Below, one piece after another: positions 8,009 through 14,966 of a DNA stretch of 64,000 bases (position 1 is the first letter of the stretch; the number at the start of each line of letters is the position of its first letter). A program made the translations under genes and the position numbers. The stretch is taken from assembly GCA_949297765.1 (NCBI GenBank), contig CASFTV010000014.1:26344-90343 (forward strand), in the 5' to 3' direction. The stretch is from an uncultured bacterium (lineage in GTDB: Bacteria; Verrucomicrobiota; Lentisphaeria; Victivallales; UBA1829). Under the pieces are notes generated by a model. The model did no database searches and had not been told where the DNA came from. It was given only the letters and a program-made list of their open reading frames with translations.

Positions 8009-8920
8009 ATGAAGGAAAAAACTCTGGTTCTTCTCGCCGCCGGAATGGGCAGCCGCTACGGCGGACTCAAACAGCTCGACGCCCTCGGGCCGCACGGAGA
8101 AACTCTGATGGACTATTCGGTGTATGACGCGGTCCGCGCGGGATTCCGGAAGATCGTGTTTGTGATCCGCCGGGATATCGAAGAGGAGTTCAAACGCGTG
8201 ATCGGCGCACGATACGAGTCGGCCGCCGAGATCGCCTATGCGTTTCAGTCGCTGGAGGATCTTCCCGCCGGATTCCAGGTCCCCGAAGGACGGACCAAAC
8301 CCTGGGGAACGGGACAGGCGGTCTATGCCGCGCGCCATCAGGTCCGGGGGCCGTTCGCGGTGATCAATGCCGACGACTTTTACGGGGCCGACGGATTCCG
8401 GAAACTCTCCGCCGCGCTGGAAGACGGCTCTCCGGACGAGTTCTGCATGTGCGGTTTTCTGCTGCGGAATACACTGTCGGAAAACGGTTCGGTTTCCCGC
8501 GGCGTCTGTGAACTCAATGCCGATTCCACCTTGAAGACCATTCGGGAACACACCTGCATCGAACGGAAGGAAGGACGCATCGTCAGCACCGGTGCGGACG
8601 GGTCCGTCACCGTGTTTACGGGCAGCGAGATCGTCTCCATGAACATGTGGGGCTTTCAGGACTCGCTGTTCGGTTTCCTTGAGCCTCTCTTTTCGGAATT
8701 TCTCCGGGAGCACGGATCGGAAGTGAAAAGCGAATTCTACATTCCGTTTGCCGCGGATGCTCTGATCCGCCGCGGTCAGGCGTCTGTGAAGGTTCTGACT
8801 TCCGGGGACTCCTGGTTCGGCGTCACCTATCGGGAGGACAAGGAAACCGTCCGCCGCGGACTGGAAGCCCTGATCCGCTCCGGCGCCTATCCGGAACAGC
8901 TTTTCCAGGTGAAGCAATGA
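8009..8920 (+). CDS. Sugar-1-phosphate nucleotidyltransferase-like protein
   Basis: This 303-residue cytoplasmic protein has the nucleotidyltransferase signature at residues 9-22 (LAAGMGSRYGGLKQ), which binds the NTP phosphates, and a conserved metal-site region (AVINADDFYG, about residues 113-122). The KPWGTGQAVYAARH segment is typical of the sugar-nucleotide pyrophosphorylase fold. It lies between lacI and nahK, with its stop overlapping the nahK start (ATGA). The simplest role is to convert GlcNAc-1-P or GalNAc-1-P made by NahK into UDP-HexNAc. In Bifidobacterium that step is done by LnpC, a different (GalT-like) family, so this would be a non-homologous replacement. Substrate is inferred from context. 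Confidence 0.83.
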   Translation: MKEKTLVLLAAGMGSRYGGLKQLDALGPHGETLMDYSVYDAVRAGFRKIVFVIRRDIEEEFKRVIGARYESAAEIAYAFQSLEDLPAGFQVPEGRTKPWGTGQAVYAARHQVRGPFAVINADDFYGADGFRKLSAALEDGSPDEFCMCGFLLRNTLSENGSVSRGVCELNADSTLKTIREHTCIERKEGRIVSTGADGSVTVFTGSEIVSMNMWGFQDSLFGFLEPLFSEFLREHGSEVKSEFYIPFAADALIRRGQASVKVLTSGDSWFGVTYREDKETVRRGLEALIRSGAYPEQLFQVKQ

Positions 8921-10005
8921 AAAGTCTGAAGGAAATCCGGAATCTCTGTTCCCGGTTTGCCGTTCCGGGTGATTTTGTGTCGGCGGAACCCTACGGGAGC
9001 GGACATATCAACGATACCTATGCTGTGACGTTCGATCAGGCGGGAAGCCGGATCCGCTACATTCTCCAGCGTCTCAACACGGTGGTGTTCCGCGATCCGG
9101 TCGGGCTGATGGAGAACATCCGCCGCGTGACGGGGCATCTCGCCGCGAAGAACGGAGATTCCCGCAGCACGCTGACCCTTGTCCCCGCGCTCGACGGAAA
9201 CGTCTGGATCTGCGACGGGGACGGAAACTACTGGCGCATCTATCTGTTCATCGAGCACGCAAAGAGTTTCGACGTGCTGGAAACTGCGGATCAGGCCTAC
9301 GAGGCGGCAAAGGCGTTCGGGAAGTTTCAGGCGGATCTCACCGATCTTCCCGGACGTCTGACGGAAACGATCCCCGATTTTCACAATACGCCGAAACGGA
9401 TTGCACAGCTGGAAGAGGCGATCCGGGCGGATGTCTGCGGCCGTGTCCGTTCCGCGGAACGGGAGATTGAATTTGTCCTTTCCCGGAAGGAGGAGGCCGG
9501 AACGCTGATCCGTCTGAACCGGGAAGGGGCGATTCCCGAACGCATCACTCACAACGACACCAAGCTCAACAACGTGCTGATCGACACGGAGTCCGGACAC
9601 GGAATCTGCGTGATCGACCTGGATACCGTCATGCCCGGCCTCGCCCACTATGATTTCGGCGACATGGTCCGCACCGGGACCAGTCCAGCCGCCGAGGACG
9701 AGCGTGATCTGAGCCGGGTGGAAATGCGTTTCCCCATGTTCGAAGCTCTTCTCCGCGGCTACTGCGCCTCCGCCGGAGCGTTTCTCAATCCGGTGGAGTT
9801 CGAGTACCTTCCGTTCAGCGGAAAACTGATTACGCTGGAGATCGGAACACGTTTCCTTGCCGACTACCTTGCCGGAGACATCTATTTCAAAATCCACCGC
9901 GACGGCCATAATCTTGACCGCGCACGAACTCAATTTGCGCTTGTTCAGTCCATCGAGCGGCAGATGGACCGCATGAACGCGCTTGTCAGGGAGATCCAGA
10001 AATGA
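8917..10005 (+). CDS. nahK: N-acetylhexosamine 1-kinase (NahK/LnpB-like)
   Basis: This 362-residue phosphotransferase has the kinase-like (APH) catalytic motif THNDTKLNNVLID at residues 211-223, with Asp214 the likely base, and the metal-binding VIDLDTVMPGL at about 232-242, followed by HYDFGDMVR. This combination is characteristic of NahK/LnpB, which makes GlcNAc-1-P and GalNAc-1-P from lacto-N-biose or galacto-N-biose products. The N-terminal glycine-rich loop (YGSGHINDTYAV) positions ATP. It overlaps both neighbours by 4 bases, so all three enzyme genes are translationally coupled. No GH112 phosphorylase lies in this window, so free HexNAc from mucin-type glycans may be the supply. The family call is strong; the exact sugar is not proven. 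Confidence 0.88.
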   Translation: MKSLKEIRNLCSRFAVPGDFVSAEPYGSGHINDTYAVTFDQAGSRIRYILQRLNTVVFRDPVGLMENIRRVTGHLAAKNGDSRSTLTLVPALDGNVWICDGDGNYWRIYLFIEHAKSFDVLETADQAYEAAKAFGKFQADLTDLPGRLTETIPDFHNTPKRIAQLEEAIRADVCGRVRSAEREIEFVLSRKEEAGTLIRLNREGAIPERITHNDTKLNNVLIDTESGHGICVIDLDTVMPGLAHYDFGDMVRTGTSPAAEDERDLSRVEMRFPMFEALLRGYCASAGAFLNPVEFEYLPFSGKLITLEIGTRFLADYLAGDIYFKIHRDGHNLDRARTQFALVQSIERQMDRMNALVREIQK

Positions 10006-10925
10006 AACGAATCCTTATTACCGGCGGCGCCGGCTTCATCGGCAGCCACATTGCGGAACACTTCAGCGGGAAGGCGGAAATCCGCATTCTTGACAATCTG
10101 CGCTCCGGCTACCGGAGCAATCTGGACGGACTCGACGTGGAATTCATCGAAGGGGACATCCGCGACCGCGCCGCCGTAGCGAAGGCGGTCGAAGGGTGCG
10201 ATCATGTCTTTCATCTCGCCGCGATGGTCAGCGTGCCGGAATCCATGTTCAAAATCGGGGAGTGTGTCGATATCAACGTGAACGGTCTTCTGACCGTTCT
10301 GGAGGAGTCCGCGAAGGCGGGCGTCGAAAAACTCTGCTTCAGCAGCAGTGCCGCGATCTACGGCGACAATCCGGTCGTCCCGAAAGTCGAAACGATGCTT
10401 CCCGAACCGAAAAGCCCCTACGCCATCACGAAGCTGGACGGCGAGTACTACTGCAATCTCTTCACGCAGACCGGAAAACTGAAAACCGCCTGTCTCCGCT
10501 ATTTCAATGTGTTCGGTCCGCGGCAGGATCCGAAGAGCGCCTACGCGGCCGCGGTTCCGATCTTCACGGCGAAGGCCGTCGCCGGCGAGGAGATCACCGT
10601 GTTCGGAGACGGCGAACAGACGCGTGATTTCATCTATGTGAAAGATATTGTCGAAGCCAACGTTTTTATGGCGGAACATGAGTTCACGGGCGTTTACAAC
10701 ATCGCCTACGGCGGATCCATCACGATCAACGATCTGGTCGCCCGGATTGTGAAAGTGACCTCTTCCCGGAGCCGGATTGTCCATCTGGACGAGCGGCCGG
10801 GAGATGTCAAACATTCGATGGCTTCTGTCGACCGCCTCCGTTCAACCGGATTCCGTCCGAAACACGATTTTGATGCGGGGATGGAGCAGACCATCCGTTT
10901 CTTCTCCGCTCGGAAGTCTCTCTGA
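10002..10925 (+). CDS. NAD-dependent UDP-sugar 4-epimerase-like protein
   Basis: This 307-residue extended short-chain dehydrogenase has the Rossmann motif GGAGFIGSH (G8, G11, G14), SSSAAIYG with the active-site Ser near 115-116, and Tyr140-x3-Lys144 (YAITK). NVFGPRQDPKSAYAAAVPIF and GDGEQTRDFIYVKD are typical of UDP-GlcNAc/UDP-Glc 4-epimerases of the Gne/WbpP type. Its place after NahK and the nucleotidyltransferase suggests interconversion of UDP-GalNAc and UDP-GlcNAc, the last step of HexNAc salvage. A UDP-glucuronate or dTDP-sugar enzyme cannot be excluded by sequence alone. The operon ends at the hairpin at 10949-10990. Confidence 0.85.
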   Translation: MKRILITGGAGFIGSHIAEHFSGKAEIRILDNLRSGYRSNLDGLDVEFIEGDIRDRAAVAKAVEGCDHVFHLAAMVSVPESMFKIGECVDINVNGLLTVLEESAKAGVEKLCFSSSAAIYGDNPVVPKVETMLPEPKSPYAITKLDGEYYCNLFTQTGKLKTACLRYFNVFGPRQDPKSAYAAAVPIFTAKAVAGEEITVFGDGEQTRDFIYVKDIVEANVFMAEHEFTGVYNIAYGGSITINDLVARIVKVTSSRSRIVHLDERPGDVKHSMASVDRLRSTGFRPKHDFDAGMEQTIRFFSARKSL

Positions 10926-10948
10926 TTCCATTGCACCGTCTGCCAAAA

Positions 10949-10990
10949 AAGCCCCCTCCGGCATCCTTTGAAGGTTTCCGGAGGGGGCTT
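10949..10990. terminator. Bidirectional rho-independent terminator
   Basis: AAGCCCCCTCCGG (10949-10961) pairs perfectly with CCGGAGGGGGCTT (10978-10990), a 13-bp stem. The 16-base loop contains its own small CCTT/AAGG hairpin. Read on the minus strand it is followed by a run of six T, so it is strongest for the GH29 gene. It also sits just after the plus-strand salvage operon. Confidence 0.88.
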
Positions 10991-11016
10991 CTGTTATCCG
11001 GATGAGAGATCTGCGC

Positions 11017-12321
11017 TTATTTCAGGAACAGCTCGATAACCGGAACTTCCACATCCGGCTTGTTGACGGGCAGCAGAAGGGTTTCCGCCTGAGCCGGACT
11101 CTTGGCTGTGACATGCGACGGAGCCTCGGGCGGCGGAAGAATTTTGACCTCGCTTCCATCATGCAGAAGCTGGGCGTAGGCGACCTTTCCGGCCAGACCG
11201 GGCAGATGAACATGCTTGAACGGCCAGTTCATCAGATGCAGATAGAGCGTATTGGTCTCCCTGTTGTAGGTGTAGCGGCCGTCGAGGGGCGGCTGGAACT
11301 CCCGGGGCGCGGGACCGCAGTTGTAGATGGAGCGCTTGTTGTAGTGCATCCAGTCCGCATAGGCCTTGAGGCAGTCCATGGCGCGGCGGTCCAGATAGCC
11401 CCGGCTGGTGGGGCCGACATTCATCAGAAGATTGCCGCCCCGGCTGACATGGTCGATCAGAAGATCAATACACTGCTTCGGCGATTTCCAGGTCTGCTCA
11501 TCGCGATGGTATCCCCAGGAGCCGGAGAAGGTCTGGCAGCCTTCCCAGACGATGGGATTGCCGTCCTTGTCAGTGAGTCCTTCGGAGGGAGTGTACTGTT
11601 CCGGTGTATGGATATCGCCCTCTTCGGGAAGGTCCAGCCGGTTGTCGAGGATGATGTCGGGCTGGATGGAGCGGATCATTTTCACGAGTTCCTCGGATTC
11701 CCAGTCCTTGTGTCCTTTGCCGTGTTCCGGATCCCCGTCGGGCGCGGGATAGGAGAAGTCGAACCAGAGAATGTCGATTTTGCCGTATTCGGTCAGGAGT
11801 TCGCGGACCTGGTTGCGCATATATTGCGCATAGCGTTTCATGTCGCGACCCTCGTTCATCTTTTTGCGTTCCTCTTCGGGAAGTTCGCGATAGGGGCCGA
11901 TCCGGTTGTCGATGATGAAGTCGGGATGGTGCCAGTCGATCAGCGAATAGTAGAACCCGACATGGATTCCTTCCGCCCGGAACGCATCGACCACCTCGCG
12001 CAGAAGATCGCGTCCGCAGGGGGTGTTGGTGATTTTGTAGTCGGTGTATTTCGTGTCCCACATGCAGAAGCCCTCGTGGTGCTTGGTGGTGATGACAAAG
12101 TAGCGCATCCCCGCTTCGCGCGCCGCTTTCGCCCACTCCTTCGGATTGAAAAGATCCGGATTGAAGTGATCGAAGTATTTCTGGTAGTCTTCCGTTGTGA
12201 TTTTCTCGTGATGGCGAACCCATTCATGCCGCGCGGGCATGGAGTAGAGTCCCCAGTGAATGAACATGCCGAACCTGTCCCGGACAAACCATTTTGTGTC
12301 GCCGCTTCCAAATTTTCCCAT
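11017..12321 (-). CDS. GH29 alpha-L-fucosidase-like enzyme
   Basis: This 434-residue protein shows the GH29 pattern: FGMFIHWGLYSMPARHEW near residue 18, FNP, GMRYFVITTKHHEGFCMWDT around 71-90, and the nucleophile segment ILWFDFSYP with Asp188. It has no signal peptide, so it should act in the cytoplasm on imported fucosyl-oligosaccharides, or leave by an unusual route. The ATG at 12321 has AAGGAG six bases upstream; an in-frame ATG at 12354 would put that site inside the coding region and is rejected. It is a single-gene unit with its own promoter (12374-12402) and terminator. It converges on the HexNAc salvage operon, and together they suggest use of fucosylated mucin or milk-type glycans. 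The exact linkage preference is unknown. Confidence 0.93.
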   Translation of the reverse strand: MGKFGSGDTKWFVRDRFGMFIHWGLYSMPARHEWVRHHEKITTEDYQKYFDHFNPDLFNPKEWAKAAREAGMRYFVITTKHHEGFCMWDTKYTDYKITNTPCGRDLLREVVDAFRAEGIHVGFYYSLIDWHHPDFIIDNRIGPYRELPEEERKKMNEGRDMKRYAQYMRNQVRELLTEYGKIDILWFDFSYPAPDGDPEHGKGHKDWESEELVKMIRSIQPDIILDNRLDLPEEGDIHTPEQYTPSEGLTDKDGNPIVWEGCQTFSGSWGYHRDEQTWKSPKQCIDLLIDHVSRGGNLLMNVGPTSRGYLDRRAMDCLKAYADWMHYNKRSIYNCGPAPREFQPPLDGRYTYNRETNTLYLHLMNWPFKHVHLPGLAGKVAYAQLLHDGSEVKILPPPEAPSHVTAKSPAQAETLLLPVNKPDVEVPVIELFLK

Positions 12322-12373
12322 GATTCTCTCCTTCCATATTTGTGGATTCCGCATGATTTCATGCGTCAGGTAA

Positions 12374-12402
12374 AGTATAGAATATTTTTATCTTACTTGC
12401 AA
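12374..12402 (-). promoter_or_regulatory. Promoter of the GH29 gene
   Basis: On the minus strand, TTGCAA (12402-12397), 17 bases, then TATACT (12379-12374), about 53 bases before the ATG at 12321. Confidence 0.65.
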
Positions 12403-12595
12403 ATAAAATTATATGAAAAATGCGGGAATTTTTATGAAGAAAATCACTTTTTCGCCGAGGCGCTCCCGCAGCGGACGTCCGGAGGAGAAGATTCCGCTGA
12501 ACGGATTCCGGTTTTTCGGAAGGGGAAAAATCTCTCCCGCTGGAAGCATGGAACAAAAACGCACGATTTCTGAATAGAGTATCATTTTTTCTGTA

Positions 12596-12624
12596 TTGAC
12601 AGAAGAAGAGTTCTGAGGTATAAT
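12596..12624 (+). promoter_or_regulatory. Consensus sigma70 promoter of the GH39-like/pilin/GH unit
   Basis: TTGACA (12596-12601), 17 bases, then TATAAT (12619-12624) match the consensus exactly. An AGGAG ribosome site and the ATG at 12664 follow. Such a strong promoter implies either high constitutive expression or tight repression by a regulator not visible here. Confidence 0.85.
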
Positions 12625-12663
12625 TGAAAAAAGAAAAACAATCTTTGACAGGAGATGGGAAAC

Positions 12664-14097
12664 ATGATATTCAATACGAGCTGCGGCCCTTTTCCTCCGG
12701 CGTTCCGGATGGAGGAGTGCGGAAAATTGCAGACGGTCGATTCTCTCCGGTCGAGCGCATTCCGGCTGAGCGTCGGTTTCGAGACGCTGGACCGGGAGTT
12801 GTTCGATCCGGAGGAGTGTTATGAACTGCTGGGGAAAAGCGGAGTCAAATGGGCGCGCTGTCAGAGTGGATGGTCGCGCTGCGAAAAGAGTCCGGGCGTC
12901 TATGATTTCGCATGGCTGGACCGGGTGGTCGACCGCTTTCGCGAAATCGGAATTCAGCCCTGGATCGGATTGACATTCGGCAACAGGCTTTATTCTCCGG
13001 ATGCGAAACATCCTTCCGCGGTCGGCTGTCCGCCGGTCTGTTACGGAGAGGCCGCGGTGGCGGCGTGGAGAAAGTTTGTCCGCGCCGTGGTGGAGCGGTA
13101 CCGCGGGAAGGTTACGCATTTTGAAATCTGGAACGAACCGGACAATAAACAGTTCTGGGGACCGGGAAAACCTTCCGTCGAAGAGTATATGGAGCTGGTG
13201 CGCGTGACGTCCGGCGAGATCCGGAAAACGAATCCGGAAGCGAAAATCATCGCCGGAGCGTTTTCCGGAGGAACGACCGCGGTGGAGTGTCTCCGTCGCG
13301 GAATGGGGGATTTCTGCGACATCCTTTCCTATCACAGCTATTCGATGTTTCCCGAGTTTTACAGCGGAAATATTGTCGCATATCTCCGGGAGGCGGTCCG
13401 CAGATATGCGCCGCATCTCACACTCTGGCACGGGGAGAGCGGCTGTCCCTCCGAATCGAAGGATCATTATGACGAGTGGATCGGTCTTTACCGGAGCAGT
13501 CAGGAGATTCAGGCGAAGTGGCTTGCGCGCCGGGTCGCCACTGATTTCCGGAACGATCTGGATTTGTTCAGTTATTATCATGCCAGCGATCTGACGCTGC
13601 ATCCGTATATCAGCGGGGACGGGGTTCCGACCAAAGTCGGACGGATGGGGCTGATACATTCTCCGGGAGGTGTCCCGAAACTCTCCTATCGTGTGCTGCA
13701 GAATCTCTGCGCGCTGTTCGATTCCTCGCTGGAGAAGCATGCTCTGATGCTTTCTCTTGCCTATGATGACGTGTATAACCCCTGTTCCTCGCCGGAGACG
13801 CCGCGGGATTTCTTCACCGGTCTTCTTGCCGATACCTACACCCGGAACGGCTGGCCCCTCTATCTTTATTATTATCCGGGAGATCTGCAGAGATCGGAGA
13901 CGCTTTCCGCTCTGCACGGGAATTCTTTCCAGAGCGCTGCCGGACAGGAGATGACGGAGCCTGTTCTGCTTGATCTTCTGAGCGGCCGGATCTACCGGTT
14001 CCAATCGTTTGAATCCCGGGGAGGAATCCTCCATTTGAAAACGGTTCCGGTGACGGATTATCCTCTGGTCATTACGGACCGGCGGGCTCTGGAGTGA
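12664..14097 (+). CDS. GH39-like (clan GH-A) glycosidase, cytoplasmic
   Basis: This 477-residue protein looks like a clan GH-A TIM-barrel glycosidase. Residues 153-160 read FEIWNEPD, giving Glu158 as acid/base, and LWHGESG at 254-260 gives Glu258 as nucleophile, a spacing typical of GH39/GH5-type retaining enzymes. VGFETLDRELFDPE at 37-50 and the RCQSGW segment are shared with the paralogue at 44846-46426. No signal peptide is present. The ATG at 12664 is chosen because AGGAG lies 9 bases upstream; an ATG at 12655 would touch that site. A beta-xylosidase-like activity is a guess, supported only by family resemblance and the nearby XylR-type regulator. It is transcribed with the pilin at 14184 and the secreted enzyme at 14967. 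Confidence 0.8.
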   Translation: MIFNTSCGPFPPAFRMEECGKLQTVDSLRSSAFRLSVGFETLDRELFDPEECYELLGKSGVKWARCQSGWSRCEKSPGVYDFAWLDRVVDRFREIGIQPWIGLTFGNRLYSPDAKHPSAVGCPPVCYGEAAVAAWRKFVRAVVERYRGKVTHFEIWNEPDNKQFWGPGKPSVEEYMELVRVTSGEIRKTNPEAKIIAGAFSGGTTAVECLRRGMGDFCDILSYHSYSMFPEFYSGNIVAYLREAVRRYAPHLTLWHGESGCPSESKDHYDEWIGLYRSSQEIQAKWLARRVATDFRNDLDLFSYYHASDLTLHPYISGDGVPTKVGRMGLIHSPGGVPKLSYRVLQNLCALFDSSLEKHALMLSLAYDDVYNPCSSPETPRDFFTGLLADTYTRNGWPLYLYYYPGDLQRSETLSALHGNSFQSAAGQEMTEPVLLDLLSGRIYRFQSFESRGGILHLKTVPVTDYPLVITDRRALE

Positions 14098-14183
14098 CAG
14101 GGCGTGCACGGGGGAAGGAACGTCCCGCGTTCGTCCCGTGATACAATAGTTGAAGAAGAGAAAGAAGTAAGGAGAGGTTTCTC

Positions 14184-14942
14184 ATGAAAACGAAATTTAC
14201 TTTGATAGAACTCCTGATCGTCATTGCGATCCTTGCGATCCTCGCCGGACTGCTTCTTCCCGCGCTGAACAGCGCACGGGAGAAGGGAAGGTCGATTGCC
14301 TGCGTGAACAATATGAAGCAGCTCGGTCTTCTCTGTCAGCAGTATTCGCTGGAGAACGAGGAGATGGAGATTCCACAGATTCTGGGAAGTTCCTCTTCCG
14401 ACGTTATCTGGAATTATCCGGGGGGTTATTTTCATCAGACCATGAAGACGGATTACCGGGTCTTTTTCTGCCCGGGCATGTCGGCCCGGGACGCGAGCCG
14501 GGTCAAATTCGACACGGAATCCAGAATCCGGAGCAGTGTTCAGTGGTACATGGAATACGGAATGAACTACCGGATGAACTCTCTCAGCAAAGAGGCGATT
14601 CAGGCGAATCCTTCCAATTACGACCCGCGCAGTCCGCTGATCAGTTCCCGGAAGGCGGGAAGCGTGAAGAATCCGTCGATCCGGGTTCGGTATATTGATG
14701 CATGGAGCAACGATCCGTTTGACCGGAAGGCGGGATGCTATTATGTGAACTGTTACAATTACGGGGCTGCTTCTTCCGGACGGCCGGCAAACCGTCATGC
14801 GGCAAAGGCCAATGTGCTGTTCCTGGACGGCCATGTCGGTGTTTCGCCGACGTTCGATTCCGAGTTCGTGGCGGATCACCCATGGTTCAAGCTCTCCTGG
14901 AGCGGATCTCCGACCGACCGGCGATGGATTTCGTATTATTGA
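14184..14942 (+). CDS. Pseudopilin with H-X9-DG motif
   Basis: The 252-residue protein begins [20 protein letters not shown], with Glu at mature +5 and Lys, not Gly, before the cleavage-site Phe. [12 protein letters not shown] follows the transmembrane helix. The C-terminal [14 protein letters not shown] matches the H-X9-DG motif of PVC-group pseudopilins. A strong AAGGAG ribosome site precedes the start. It lies 86 bases after the GH39-like gene and 24 bases before a secreted glycosidase, so it is part of one operon. The probable location is the inner membrane and periplasm. Whether it forms a fibre, guides secretion of the neighbour or tethers it is not known. Confidence 0.88.
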   Translation: MKTKFTLIELLIVIAILAILAGLLLPALNSAREKGRSIACVNNMKQLGLLCQQYSLENEEMEIPQILGSSSSDVIWNYPGGYFHQTMKTDYRVFFCPGMSARDASRVKFDTESRIRSSVQWYMEYGMNYRMNSLSKEAIQANPSNYDPRSPLISSRKAGSVKNPSIRVRYIDAWSNDPFDRKAGCYYVNCYNYGAASSGRPANRHAAKANVLFLDGHVGVSPTFDSEFVADHPWFKLSWSGSPTDRRWISYY

Positions 14943-14966
14943 TCCGGGGATGGAAGGAGTGTGAAA

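Larger units (their letters stand above)
12322..12663. other. Intergenic region with divergent promoters
   Basis: This 342-base spacer separates divergent GH29 and GH39-like genes. It contains one good promoter near each end (12374-12402 minus, 12596-12624 plus), an AT-rich stretch around 12370-12440 and a GC-rich middle. I see no coding frame with a ribosome site, no riboswitch-like fold and no clear repeat. Confidence 0.6.
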
